This document shows, one piece after another, positions 25,869-34,521 of a DNA stretch of 64,000 nucleotides. The translations under genes were made by a program, and so were the position numbers. Positions within the stretch are counted from its first letter, which is position 1; each line of letters starts with the position of its first letter. Below the pieces are notes generated by a model that did not search any database, was not told the DNA's origin, and saw only the letters and a program-made list of their open reading frames with translations. Origin of the DNA: Mobilisporobacter senegalensis (GTDB taxonomy: Bacteria; Bacillota; Clostridia; Lachnospirales; Lachnospiraceae); NCBI RefSeq assembly GCF_003752155.1, contig NZ_RJVG01000012.1:1-64000 (forward strand), given 5' to 3'.

Positions 25869-25940
25869 AAGGGCTTTTCTAAAATACAACCATCTTATAG
25901 AATTTTTGGATCAAAAGAAGATTTGTCCAGAAAAGCCCTA
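25869..25940. repeat. Inverted repeat with 48-nt spacer
   Basis: AGGGCTTTTCT at 25870-25880 and its complement at 25929-25939, between the convergent small gene and DUF4491 gene. Could serve as a terminator, though the loop is long. Confidence 0.45.
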
Positions 25941-25985
25941 ATATCAATAAATATATTTTTCTTTTATTCTTCCTCTGGCTTTCTG

Positions 25986-26288
25986 TTAAAACAGATCGTC
26001 TTTCTTTGGATTTTTAGGAAACCATCCTCTGGCTACTCTATTTTTTTGTTCAAATAGCTCTCTTATGCTCCAAAGGAGTGAAAATCCTAAAATAGAGAAT
26101 ACTGATGCTATGACCACTGAATTTATGAAAAAAGATCCACTGATACACAACAGACCTGATATTAAGAAAAACGGCCATACTTTCGTACCCACATAATACT
26201 CTGCTTTAATAACAACTGGATGTAGCAATCCAATTATGACGAAAGTCAGTATGCCAATAATAATTCCATCGTAATTCAAATACTGCAC
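25986..26288 (-). CDS. DUF4491 membrane protein
   Basis: 100 aa with three hydrophobic segments and the family signature GLLHPVVIKAEYYVGTKVWP followed by SIRELFEQKNRV and GWFPKNPKK at the C terminus. Function unknown. It is widespread in anaerobic Firmicutes and Bacteroidetes. Transcribed alone, start at 26288. Confidence 0.8.
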   Translation of the reverse strand: MQYLNYDGIIIGILTFVIIGLLHPVVIKAEYYVGTKVWPFFLISGLLCISGSFFINSVVIASVFSILGFSLLWSIRELFEQKNRVARGWFPKNPKKDDLF

Positions 26289-26381
26289 CTCAATTTATCA
26301 TGTTAATAGAATAGTATATGAATTTTAATAATTATTTATTCTTCCAGTCCAGGTATCACCATTGATATCAATCCTGTCTGA

Positions 26382-26804
26382 TCATACAAAACCTTTCGGT
26401 ATCCCCATTCCATATTGGTTCACCTGTTCGATCATATGACCAATATTACCTTCCCCTGCAAACCTATCCAAAGAAAAGAAATCTTCTGTAACATCCAGCC
26501 AATAAAGAGGATGCAATTCTTCTTTCAAGTCAATCTCTCTTTTTAAGATACCAACATAAACTTCTACATAGCATTTTTGATTATAGTAGGTAAAATCCAT
26601 CATATGATTTAACAATATATCTTCTTTCGTGATACCTGTTTCCTCTTCAAGTTCACGGTAAGCTCCAATATACCCTTCTTCTCTCTCTTCAATTTTACCG
26701 CCTACTAAGTTATATAATCCTTTATATGGATCTTTTACTCTTTTACAAAACAGTATTTTATTTCTGCTATGGTTATATACCATGATACAATTATATCCTT
26801 GCAT
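26382..26804 (-). CDS. NUDIX hydrolase
   Basis: 140 aa with a complete NUDIX box GGKIEEREEGYIGAYRELEE followed by ETGI, which binds Mg2+ and cleaves nucleoside diphosphate-X substrates. MutT/8-oxo-dGTP-type sanitation is possible, but substrate cannot be told. The start is preceded by AAGGAGAAA. Confidence 0.85.
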   Translation of the reverse strand: MQGYNCIMVYNHSRNKILFCKRVKDPYKGLYNLVGGKIEEREEGYIGAYRELEEETGITKEDILLNHMMDFTYYNQKCYVEVYVGILKREIDLKEELHPLYWLDVTEDFFSLDRFAGEGNIGHMIEQVNQYGMGIPKGFV

Positions 26805-26849
26805 ATATATTTCTCCTTAAGTATAAGTCTTTATTTATTCTTAATTTTA

Positions 26850-26939
26850 TCATGATTCTTTTTTATGCTCAATAAATAATATGATTCCAAGAACTATCAT
26901 TATTATTAATATACCAATTATCCTTATTTCAAAAGACAT
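26850..26939 (-). CDS. 29-aa single-pass membrane peptide, hypothetical
   Basis: ATG at 26939 after GAGGTG at a 5-nt gap. The product is MSFEIR, then a hydrophobic helix GILIIMIVLGIILFIE and a charged tail HKKES. It is too short for most gene finders. It lies upstream of the NUDIX gene in the same direction, 45 nt away. No homologue recalled; the good Shine-Dalgarno and clean membrane helix are the support. Confidence 0.5.
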   Translation of the reverse strand: MSFEIRIIGILIIMIVLGIILFIEHKKES

Positions 26940-27117
26940 AGGAACACCTCGCCGTGTCAGTGCTACTATATTTTATGTAGAAAGAAGTCGTAAGGTACAT
27001 CTTTATATAAGGCCAATATACTTTTAAAAATAATGATTGAATTTCAAATAGAAAGATGTTACCATAGGTCAAGTGTGCTCACATAAATAGAAAAAATGAA
27101 AGGATATTTATCAAAAA

Positions 27118-27681
27118 ATGTCAACTCAAGGAACAAGTTCAAATATTGCAAATCCGGCTCCTCTTGGGCTTTTAGGGTTTGGAATGACAACATGCTTACT
27201 TAATTTACACAATGCAGGCTTTATTTCTCTCTCAATTGTTATTATCGCAATGGGATTTGCTTTGGGCGGAGCTGCCCAGATCATTGCAGGAATTATGGAA
27301 TTCAAGAAAAATAATACCTTTGGTGCAACTGCATTCACTGCGTATGGATTCTTCTGGTGGTCATTAATTTTAATATGGATAAATCCATTTTCTAAAATAG
27401 AAGCTGCCGATCCTATGAGCATGGGATTCTATCTGGGACTATGGTTTGTGTTCACAGGCTTTATGTTTATTGGTACATTGAAGCATAACCGTGCCAGTCA
27501 GGTAGTATTTGGATCTCTAACACTTTTATTCTTACTGCTCTCACTTGCAAACTTTACAGGTTCAGAGTCAATACATACCTTTGCAGGATATGTTGGAATC
27601 TTCTGTGGACTATCTGCTCTTTATAATGCTTTTGGTCAGATTATTAATCAGGAGTTCAATAAAACTGTAATGCCTTTATAA
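27118..27681 (+). CDS. Acetate/succinate transporter, GPR1/FUN34/YaaH family
   Basis: 187 aa with six hydrophobic segments and the family motif NPAPLGLLGFGMTT near the N terminus. The E. coli member SatP carries acetate and succinate; here acetate uptake or release is likely. The ribosome-binding site AAAGGA is unusually far (about 14 nt) from the ATG. A terminator follows. Confidence 0.88.
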   Translation: MSTQGTSSNIANPAPLGLLGFGMTTCLLNLHNAGFISLSIVIIAMGFALGGAAQIIAGIMEFKKNNTFGATAFTAYGFFWWSLILIWINPFSKIEAADPMSMGFYLGLWFVFTGFMFIGTLKHNRASQVVFGSLTLLFLLLSLANFTGSESIHTFAGYVGIFCGLSALYNAFGQIINQEFNKTVMPL

Positions 27682-27696
27682 AACAAAATATATTAA

Positions 27697-27750
27697 AAAC
27701 GTCAAATAATATCCATTTTAATTTTCACGGATAATATCTGACGTTTTATT
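27697..27750. terminator. Terminator between convergent genes
   Basis: An 18-bp stem with two mismatches (AAACGTCA and TGACGTTT at its base) followed by TTATT, after the transporter gene; usable in both directions. Confidence 0.7.
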
Positions 27751-27791
27751 TCTAATTACTATTTCTATGTCATTTATAAAATTATATCTTC

Positions 27792-28562
27792 TTATTTTGT
27801 ATTATCTTTACCGTTCCAAGGTATAGAAGGCATAGGTGTACCTGTTTCTAAGAAGGTCTTTAATCCACACAGAATAAATGTCCATCCAGCTGCTGCCTGT
27901 TGGAACTTTGCACTATCTGCATCAATATCATGCAAAATTGTTAATTTCGTCATCGGCCCCATTTCCTGTAATTCAAAAACTACTGTTGTCACTTTTTCAT
28001 CCTCTTCCCCAGGAACTTGCCATGTATAAGCTAATCTTTTATTTTCCTGGAAATCAACGACTTCACCTTTTACTTCTTCTTTTTCTTCTGGTGTCATTAT
28101 AGACACAGCTGAGCCTATTTTCCAATCTGATATGACCCTGCGTCCAAACCAGAATTTTCGTGTAAATTCGGGATTAATCAGTGATTCCCATACCTTTTCT
28201 GCACTTGATGTTATAACAATTTGATACATAAAACCTTTCATTTTAACCTCCTGAGTGTTATTTTCTAAAATATTTTTTAGTTCATATAGACCTTGTAATC
28301 TGCTCTCTTCAAATTTACTTATCCATCTGGAATAAATAAGTTGTAAAGGAACCGGATTTAAATAATGTAGCTTCTCTTTTCCCCTCCATACTGGCACTAT
28401 TAAGCTGGCATTTTCTAAAATTTTAAGATGCTTAGTCACAGCCTGTCTTGACATTTCTAAATTTGAACTAAGCTCAGTTAGAGATTGTCCATTTTTTTCA
28501 TATAATAGATCCAGCAGGTACCTACGGGATTTGTCACCTAATGCATTAAATATTTTGTCCAT
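27792..28562 (-). CDS. ArsR-type HTH fused to AHSA1 (SRPBCC) domain
   Basis: 256 aa. Residues 1-95 are an ArsR winged helix (LTELSSNLEMSRQAVTKHLKILE). Residues about 108-250 are a START/AHSA1 domain (SAEKVWESLINPEFTRKFWFGR, AAGWTFILCGLKTFLE). In related genomes these are usually two adjacent genes; here they are one protein. The AHSA1 part may bind a small hydrophobic ligand that controls DNA binding. A palindrome just before the start codon suggests autoregulation. Confidence 0.85.
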   Translation of the reverse strand: MDKIFNALGDKSRRYLLDLLYEKNGQSLTELSSNLEMSRQAVTKHLKILENASLIVPVWRGKEKLHYLNPVPLQLIYSRWISKFEESRLQGLYELKNILENNTQEVKMKGFMYQIVITSSAEKVWESLINPEFTRKFWFGRRVISDWKIGSAVSIMTPEEKEEVKGEVVDFQENKRLAYTWQVPGEEDEKVTTVVFELQEMGPMTKLTILHDIDADSAKFQQAAAGWTFILCGLKTFLETGTPMPSIPWNGKDNTK

Positions 28563-28574
28563 GAATTAATATTA

Positions 28575-28590
28575 GCAACCTTTTGGTTGC
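28575..28590. promoter_or_regulatory. Operator of the ArsR-AHSA1 gene
   Basis: GCAACC-TTTT-GGTTGC, a perfect inverted repeat 12 nt upstream of the start codon, of the type bound by ArsR-family repressors. Confidence 0.65.
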
Positions 28591-28676
28591 ATGTCAAATG
28601 TTTTTTCATTTTATTTTGAATATATAGGATTCTTTTAATCTATATTCTTGTTAATACAGACGACTCATATAAGTTT

Positions 28677-28720
28677 GGACCTGGATTTGTATCACTATTA
28701 TAAACACAAATCCAAAGTCC
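28677..28720. terminator. Hairpin downstream of the GMC dehydrogenase gene
   Basis: GGAC-CT-GGATTTGT pairs with ACAAATCC-AAA-GTCC around a 15-nt loop, just past the stop codon at 28727. The T-run is weak. Confidence 0.5.
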
Positions 28721-28726
28721 TATCCA

Positions 28727-30433
28727 TTAACTAAAATATGTATTTAAAATCTTTTCTGCTGTCCTTGTAGCAAGTGCCTGAGTGGTAAGGGTAGGATTTG
28801 GTCCTCCTATCCCATTATATAATACACTGTTATCCGCAATATATAATCTTTTTACCTGCCTGGCTTCACAGTTGTTATCTGTCACTAGGCCTATTCTCAT
28901 AGTACTTTGAATATGAATATATATATCCGGCAGCCAGTTGGAACGGATAATTGTCTTGGCACCCGCATTCCTTAGAATGCCTGCAGCAATATTAGCTAAT
29001 TCATCTCTTTTTTCTATACTATTTTGACTCGGTTGATAGTAAATCACTGGTATATTTCCATTCTCGTCTTTTCGTTCGGGATCCACTGTAACTCTGTTTT
29101 CCCAATTCACATCATCATCTGTAAAAATTAATGTATTCACTGTTCTTGGATAATTTCTCATTAACTCCTTAAGCTGCTCTCCAATAACTCCTCCTTCAAT
29201 ATCCCAAGATATTGACTCATTTAATTGGGTCATGGCACTATAACCCTCATTACTGGATCCATATAGTGTTGTTGCGAATAACCCGGGACTCATCCCATAA
29301 GTTTCAACGACTCCAAGCCCTGGATAATCGAATCTGGCTGCTGCATTCTGTCCCACATATGGTTTCACATCTGAAACACCTAATATATTCATTAGGTCTC
29401 TTTCATCAAAGATTCCTGCTACACTGTCAAACCAATGATTAATCAGTCCTCTTCCTACCCATTCATTTTCAGGTAATTCAGAATTCAGCCAAAGGCGCGG
29501 TGTTTCTATTCCTCCGGCTGCCATTACTATTACGTTTGCCCGTAAACTACCAGTCTCTCCTGTCCATGTATTTCTATATTCAACACCTGAGGCATATAAG
29601 CCTTCTATAGGATCTTCTTCTGTCAAAATTCTTGTAACAAATGTATTTGGCCGGATCTCTGCGTTCCCTGTTCTAAGTGCGAGTGGTATATAACTTACTA
29701 AGGTGGATCTCTTTGCTACTGCATCCACTGTTGGTCCTATATGGCATCCATTTACACAATGCCCGCGTAAAGTGCACCCAACTGAGGTATTATTCTCTAA
29801 ATCAAAATCCGGATCATTGATACGGGGGTTGGGACTTAATATTGCATTAGGCTGAGGCCGATATCCGGGGCTAGTTACGTCCGGTGATTCCAATCGTTCC
29901 CACCCGGCTTTTCTTGCTCCATAATAAAACAATTCTTCCTTCGCCGTTGCAGGAGCTGAATGAACTGGCAGGGTTGCTTCCACCTTCTCATAATATGGGA
30001 TAAGTTCTTCATAAGATATAGGCCAGATGTCATCAACTGCACTTGGAAACGCACGGGGTGAATTTGCAAAATAATGAAGAGTAGTTCCTCCTATTCCCGC
30101 AACCTGCCAGGCATAACCACCGGATGAAAATCTTCTGGCCCATGGACTCATTTCCCTGTTTGCAGGTCCCCAGCGAAATTTACCGGATACAAAGTCATTC
30201 ATATCATCTTCCAGATCGGTAAAGCATTCCTTCAATATATCAATACTTAGATCATCGTAACTACTACTGCTTAAAGCACCATAGTCAGTATTGGGATTCG
30301 GCCAGTTCTTATTCCCATACCATGGACCAGCTTCTAATACTAATACCTTAATCCCATTTTCAGCCAGTTCCTTTGCAACCACTGCTCCTCCGCCACCTGC
30401 TCCAATGATTATGACATCAGCATCAACATTCAT
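28727..30433 (-). CDS. GMC-family FAD-dependent dehydrogenase
   Basis: 568 aa, with FAD-binding DVIIIGAGGGGAVVAKELAE and EAGPWYG at the N terminus, a Cys/His segment CTLRGHCVNGCHIGP around residue 235, and the GMC C-terminal signature IGGPNPTLTTQALATRTAEKI. It belongs with the large subunit of gluconate-2-dehydrogenase-type enzymes and should oxidise a sugar or polyol alcohol group. The partner small-subunit gene lies 30 nt upstream in the same direction. No cytochrome c subunit is encoded nearby, so the electron acceptor is unknown. No twin-Arg or Sec signal is visible, so a cytoplasmic site is likely. Confidence 0.85.
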   Translation of the reverse strand: MNVDADVIIIGAGGGGAVVAKELAENGIKVLVLEAGPWYGNKNWPNPNTDYGALSSSSYDDLSIDILKECFTDLEDDMNDFVSGKFRWGPANREMSPWARRFSSGGYAWQVAGIGGTTLHYFANSPRAFPSAVDDIWPISYEELIPYYEKVEATLPVHSAPATAKEELFYYGARKAGWERLESPDVTSPGYRPQPNAILSPNPRINDPDFDLENNTSVGCTLRGHCVNGCHIGPTVDAVAKRSTLVSYIPLALRTGNAEIRPNTFVTRILTEEDPIEGLYASGVEYRNTWTGETGSLRANVIVMAAGGIETPRLWLNSELPENEWVGRGLINHWFDSVAGIFDERDLMNILGVSDVKPYVGQNAAARFDYPGLGVVETYGMSPGLFATTLYGSSNEGYSAMTQLNESISWDIEGGVIGEQLKELMRNYPRTVNTLIFTDDDVNWENRVTVDPERKDENGNIPVIYYQPSQNSIEKRDELANIAAGILRNAGAKTIIRSNWLPDIYIHIQSTMRIGLVTDNNCEARQVKRLYIADNSVLYNGIGGPNPTLTTQALATRTAEKILNTYFS

Positions 30434-30462
30434 ACATTCTCTCCTTATGTGATATATAATAT

Positions 30463-31140
30463 TTATAATTCTCTTAATGCCCGATAGCCCAGGGAAGGGC
30501 CAGGATATCCTACTTGCTGCCAGCTGATAGGGAAAAATTCTAATACACGTCTGTCAGGAGGATCTAATCGTGTAGAACCATATCCAGACCATTCTGAATA
30601 ATATCCCATTAATGTTAACCTTTTTATGGCTTCAATAACAGAAAGTACTAACTCAGGATCGTTCTTAAATGGTTCTGGTAATCTGTCTAAATCAATGGCC
30701 AGTTCCTCAATTGAGATCAACACCCGCATCCGGTCCCTTGGGGATAGTGCTATAAAAATACCAAGCCCCAAAGAACCATTTATAGTAAATAGCTGAGAAG
30801 CTGCTGCATCTAATAATTGTGCAATAGAATTGGCCAAAGGAATAGGATAATTATTAAATGACATGATCAGGTATTCATCAATATTTAAATCTTTTGCCCC
30901 ATAATACTGAATTCTTCCATACTCCTGAGCAAGTCTTGGTGTTTGAGGAATGATCACTTCTACCAGTGCCAGGAAAGTTTGTCTCGTGTGCTCAATAATC
31001 TCATCACACTGAACATTTAAATTGTTATTAAAATTTGTCTGGTTATTGTTTGATATACTATTGGAATTAAGAATAGTATCATAAGAATTTTCATTGTAAG
31101 AGCATTTATTATTATCAAAATTATGGAATATCCGGCTCAT
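30463..31140 (-). CDS. Gluconate 2-dehydrogenase subunit 3-like protein
   Basis: 225 aa. After an Asn-rich N terminus (about residues 1-45) comes the subunit-3 fold: FLALVEVIIPQTPRLAQEYG, the ALSPRDRMRVLISIEEL helix and a C-terminal SWQQVGYPGPSLGYRALREL. In characterised systems this subunit carries the export signal and stabilises the GMC flavoprotein. Here the N terminus has no twin-Arg signal. It forms an operon with the GMC dehydrogenase. Confidence 0.75.
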   Translation of the reverse strand: MSRIFHNFDNNKCSYNENSYDTILNSNSISNNNQTNFNNNLNVQCDEIIEHTRQTFLALVEVIIPQTPRLAQEYGRIQYYGAKDLNIDEYLIMSFNNYPIPLANSIAQLLDAAASQLFTINGSLGLGIFIALSPRDRMRVLISIEELAIDLDRLPEPFKNDPELVLSVIEAIKRLTLMGYYSEWSGYGSTRLDPPDRRVLEFFPISWQQVGYPGPSLGYRALREL

Positions 31141-31206
31141 TACTCTACCTGCAAAATTTGTTTTTATTAATAATTGATATGTTGCATATATTTCATTTAT
31201 ACATGA

Positions 31207-31244
31207 AAAACCTCAGTTTTTTTCATATTGCAAACTGAGGTTTT
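31207..31244. terminator. Perfect terminator after the hydrolase gene
   Basis: AAAACCTCAGTTT and its exact complement with a 12-nt loop, flanked by A- and T-runs; ends the TetR-hydrolase operon. Confidence 0.85.
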
Positions 31245-31285
31245 CTCTATTATTTTGATCTAAGTACAGTAAGTTCTTTTACATT

Positions 31286-32137
31286 TTACTTGATAAAACC
31301 TCTCACTACTTCTGCATATTCTTCCGGTCTTTCTTTCTGGGCCCAATGCTTGCAGCCTTTCATAATATGTATCTTGGAACCACTCACTCGTTTACTGGCT
31401 TCCCTGACATATTTCACAGGAACTCCTGGATCTTTTTCACCATTTATAAATAATACCGGCATTGTTAATTTATGTATCTCATCCAATATATCTGTAGTGA
31501 CTTTCTTTTTCCCCAGTTCATAACGTTGAAAGGATTGAAATGCCTTTCCTGAATCAGGAGATTGGAGCAATTGATAAACTTGATCGACCAAATCATCCGT
31601 TATCCTTGATTTATCACCAATTAAATTTCCTGCAATATTTCCCCGGACTCTCTTTTTATTCTTGCCTAACCATTGATATGCAGTTAAATTAACAGGGCTG
31701 TTCACATACCAGTAACATAATCTATGGAATGGCATCCTGCTATATAATCCCCATGCACCTACTGGAATTAACTTTTCAATTTTCTCAGGATATTTCAGGG
31801 CATAACCGATTGCTATGCCACCACCAAGAGACAGACCTGATAGAATACATTGATCTACCTTTAACTGTCCCATAATTGAATGGAGCATATCAATATAGAA
31901 TGGAATAGATAAAATTGCATCTGGCATATCACTCTTTCCATATCCTAATAAATCAAATGTATATACACGGTACTCATCTGAAAGGAGCAGCATCACTTCC
32001 TTCCAGGAGATTAATGCAGAATCAACTCCGCCTCCGTGTAACAATACAATTGTTTTGTCACCGGTTCCTAACATATATCCCTGAATAAAATAATTGTGAT
32101 AGGAAAGTGAAATTAATTCTATATTATGATTACTCAT
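31286..32137 (-). CDS. Alpha/beta-hydrolase
   Basis: 283 aa with oxyanion region LLHGGGVDSA, nucleophile elbow SGLSLGGG, Asp in NGEKDPGVP and His in GCKHWAQKE. No signal peptide. Substrate unknown. Its start overlaps the TetR stop by 4 nt (ATGA), so it is the controlled partner of that regulator. Confidence 0.85.
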   Translation of the reverse strand: MSNHNIELISLSYHNYFIQGYMLGTGDKTIVLLHGGGVDSALISWKEVMLLLSDEYRVYTFDLLGYGKSDMPDAILSIPFYIDMLHSIMGQLKVDQCILSGLSLGGGIAIGYALKYPEKIEKLIPVGAWGLYSRMPFHRLCYWYVNSPVNLTAYQWLGKNKKRVRGNIAGNLIGDKSRITDDLVDQVYQLLQSPDSGKAFQSFQRYELGKKKVTTDILDEIHKLTMPVLFINGEKDPGVPVKYVREASKRVSGSKIHIMKGCKHWAQKERPEEYAEVVRGFIK

Positions 32138-32754
32138 AAATAATCCTCCTTATAAGATATTCGTTTTAATTTATCAATCCACTTATCAAGTTCTTTCTTT
32201 ACAGAAACAACATTGATTGCTTCACTCCTTCTTTGTTTTTCATGTAAATACCCATCCGTCATCCAGATCAACATCTGATAAATTTCTTCCGGGTCTGCTT
32301 CTTCCCTGAATTTTGAATAATCAACTTTTTTAAAATGAGTACTGTATTGGTCATTCATATCCTTTTGAATTTTATTCTGCAGTTTTTCTGATATAATTTC
32401 ATTTTGAGAATAATAAGCTCTCATGGTAAAATCCATAATATAAGGATTTTTTTCCAGAAGGATGGTTTTTAGCTCTACTGCCTTTCCAATATATTCAAAA
32501 AAATCCGTAATATCTTCTAATTTCATGATCTCGCTCTGCTCTTTCAATAAATCATTGCAATAATCCAGTAAGAACATGTATAAGCTCATCTTGTTATGAA
32601 AATAGTAGAACAGCAATCCTTTGGATATACCAGCTTTTATGGCTATCTCTTCCGTAGAAGCACGCTTATATTCAAATTTTGAAAATACTTCAAGACCTGC
32701 ATTTACAATGGCTGTACGCCTCTTCTTGGGAAGCTCTGAAAATATTTCACTCAT
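32134..32754 (-). CDS. TetR-family regulator
   Basis: About 206 aa; start at the ATG at 32754 after AAGGAGGT, not the longer frame. The HTH reads ASTEEIAIKAGISKGLLFYYFHNKMSLY. First gene of a two-gene operon with the hydrolase. The inverted repeat at 32781-32795 is its likely operator. Confidence 0.85.
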   Translation of the reverse strand: MSEIFSELPKKRRTAIVNAGLEVFSKFEYKRASTEEIAIKAGISKGLLFYYFHNKMSLYMFLLDYCNDLLKEQSEIMKLEDITDFFEYIGKAVELKTILLEKNPYIMDFTMRAYYSQNEIISEKLQNKIQKDMNDQYSTHFKKVDYSKFREEADPEEIYQMLIWMTDGYLHEKQRRSEAINVVSVKKELDKWIDKLKRISYKEDYL

Positions 32755-32780
32755 ATATTTTACCTCCTTCTTATGATTTC

Positions 32781-32795
32781 TGACCGAATGGGTCA
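32781..32795. promoter_or_regulatory. Probable operator of the TetR-hydrolase operon
   Basis: TGACC-GAATG-GGTCA, about 27 nt before the TetR start codon. This arrangement is common before self-repressed TetR genes of clostridia. Confidence 0.55.
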
Positions 32796-32954
32796 ATATT
32801 TATATTTTTATTATTACATATTGACTATTTTTTGCAAGGCCGGAATCAAATTAAACTTTGCCATATAATTTTTTAACTTTAAGTCATTCTCTTAAAATAA
32901 TTAACTCCAAAATTAATAATATTAATATTGAAATTAATTATTTTAATTTATCTA

Positions 32955-32983
32955 TTGACTATTTTAATCACAGGATGTATATT
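32955..32983 (+). promoter_or_regulatory. Promoter of the DUF2089 operon
   Basis: TTGACT - 17 bp - TATATT, 35 nt before the first start codon of the operon. Confidence 0.6.
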
Positions 32984-33017
32984 AGAATCATAATATTACA
33001 TTAGGATGGTGAAGACT

Positions 33018-33407
33018 ATGAAATACAAAGCTCCTGGAAAATGCCCTGTATGTGGTGAAAAACTTTCTATCATAAAATTAGGGTGTCCAAAGTGTTCCAC
33101 ATCAATTGAAGGAGATTTTGAACCTTGTGAATTCTGCAGACTTCCCGAGGAAGATCTAGAATTTGCTAAGGTATTCATTAAATGCAGAGGTAATATCAAA
33201 GATGTGGAAAAAGAACTGGGTATCTCCTATCCAACAGTCCGTGGAAAACTGGATTCTGTAATAAAAGGGTTGGGATTTGAAGTCTCAACCAAAGAAACAA
33301 TAAAAGAAAATGAAGATAAATTAGCATCCAGGAATGAAATTCTTGACCAATTATCCAAAGGCGAAATTACACCAAAAGAAGCAACGGAAAGATTAAAAAT
33401 TTTATAA
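33018..33407 (+). CDS. DUF2089 zinc-ribbon/HTH protein
   Basis: About 129 aa. Two Cys pairs form a ribbon (CPVCGEKL, CPKCSTS) with another CEFC pair; an HTH-like section follows (GNIKDVEKELGISYPTVRGKLD), ending in a SHOCT-like tail (LDQLSKGEITPKEATERLK). The family acts as a putative regulator of envelope-stress operons. I prefer the ATG at 33018, with AGGATGG upstream; an ATG at 33006 is also in frame. The next gene begins 18 nt downstream. Confidence 0.8.
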   Translation: MKYKAPGKCPVCGEKLSIIKLGCPKCSTSIEGDFEPCEFCRLPEEDLEFAKVFIKCRGNIKDVEKELGISYPTVRGKLDSVIKGLGFEVSTKETIKENEDKLASRNEILDQLSKGEITPKEATERLKIL

Positions 33408-33424
33408 TTTAAGGAGGTCATAGT

Positions 33425-33868
33425 ATGAGTGAACAACAACGAATTTTAGAAATGATTGAAAAAGGGCAGATTACTGCTGCTGAAGGTATGGAATTATTAG
33501 AAGCAATTAATATGGGAAAGGAATCTGCATCAGAACCAGATGTAGGAATCATGTCTAATCCTATACGTAATTACAAATACTTTAAGATTAAAGTGAATGC
33601 AGATAATAATTCGGTCAATGTTAATGTTAATATTCCTATCAAATTATTAACTACCATTGGTGAGATTGCTGACAAGTTGACCGTTATGGTTCCAACCGAT
33701 GCCAGAAAAGAGATGGAGGCAAAAGGCATTGATATTACAAGTATTGATTTTGCCAAAATAATTGAAGAGATACTAAATGGTACAATTGAAGATCCGGATA
33801 TCATAGATATAGAAGTATGGGATGAGGAGCATCAATCTACAGTTAAGGTAAAGATTTATGTGGAATAA
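33425..33868 (+). CDS. SHOCT-like/YvlB-type protein
   Basis: 147 aa. The N terminus (ILEMIEKGQITAAEGMELLEAI) is the SHOCT-like oligomerisation segment found in YvlB/LiaX-type proteins. The rest is a beta-rich domain with alternating Val/Asn (NSVNVNVNIPIKLL) and acidic C-terminal strands. Envelope stress sensing is inferred from the yvl-like operon layout. It starts after AAGGAGG and its 3' end overlaps the next gene by 11 nt. Confidence 0.7.
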   Translation: MSEQQRILEMIEKGQITAAEGMELLEAINMGKESASEPDVGIMSNPIRNYKYFKIKVNADNNSVNVNVNIPIKLLTTIGEIADKLTVMVPTDARKEMEAKGIDITSIDFAKIIEEILNGTIEDPDIIDIEVWDEEHQSTVKVKIYVE

Positions 33869-34172
33869 ACATTTCCGTATATTATGGTTAAAGATACAAG
33901 TAGGTAAGAATACCCATTGGGGCTTGCCCTTTCCTATTCCTATGTATATCTTTCAGGAATTATTAGATTGTACCTCTGATTTATTAACGGTTATATGTCT
34001 TTTTACACCAAAATCTACGCAAACAGTAACTTCTCCATCCTTTGGCATTTACCTGGTGAAGGAACTTATTGATATAACAATGAATTTACTGGATTCCCTG
34101 ACACAGGATGAGCCATATGATCTAGTTGATATTAAAACTGCTAACGCCAGCGTTTTCATTAAGATCAGGTAA
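33858..34172 (+). CDS. Hypothetical protein of the yvl-like operon
   Basis: 104 aa, mixed hydrophobic, without a clear membrane helix pattern or known motif (GLPFPIPMYIFQELLDCTSDLL, then an acidic middle and a basic end IKIR). It is probably related in fold to the C-terminal part of the preceding protein, since both contain paired IPIxxL/IPMYIF strands and an acidic helix. Start after AAGGTAAAG; overlap with the previous gene implies coupling. Confidence 0.6.
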   Translation: MWNKHFRILWLKIQVGKNTHWGLPFPIPMYIFQELLDCTSDLLTVICLFTPKSTQTVTSPSFGIYLVKELIDITMNLLDSLTQDEPYDLVDIKTANASVFIKIR

Positions 34173-34182
34173 GGAGGTTAGA

Positions 34183-34521
34183 ATGACTAAAATATTTTTA
34201 AAATACCTATCCATCATATTATCCATTTATGGATTATCTATGATAATTGATACGATTTACATTGATGATATTTCTGATTTGCTCATTATGGGATTTGTCT
34301 TATTAATTGTAAATCTTTTATTAAAGCCATTACTACTTTTAATCACATTACCTTTTAGCATACTTACTTTAGGTTTATTCAACTTTATTGTAAATGCCTG
34401 GACAATTATGATTGCTGATAACTTTGTAGATGGAGTTAATATGGGCGGATTTATGAATTCCCTTCTTGCTGCTTTTATCATTGTAGTGATACATCATTTT
34501 TTGCGTGATATGCAAAAGTAA
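34183..34521 (+). CDS. Four-helix membrane protein, YvlD/phage-holin-IV family
   Basis: About 112 aa with four hydrophobic segments and the family core VNLLLKPLLLLITLPFSILT followed by LGLFNFIVNAW. Start at the ATG at 34183 after AAGGAGG. Last gene of the operon; YvlD homologues are membrane partners in envelope stress operons. Confidence 0.8.
   Translation: MTKIFLKYLSIILSIYGLSMIIDTIYIDDISDLLIMGFVLLIVNLLLKPLLLLITLPFSILTLGLFNFIVNAWTIMIADNFVDGVNMGGFMNSLLAAFIIVVIHHFLRDMQK

Noticed and set aside
34183-34521. Phage holin and hence a prophage
   Set aside because: The four-helix family also includes YvlD; neighbours are envelope-stress-like genes and no phage gene is present.
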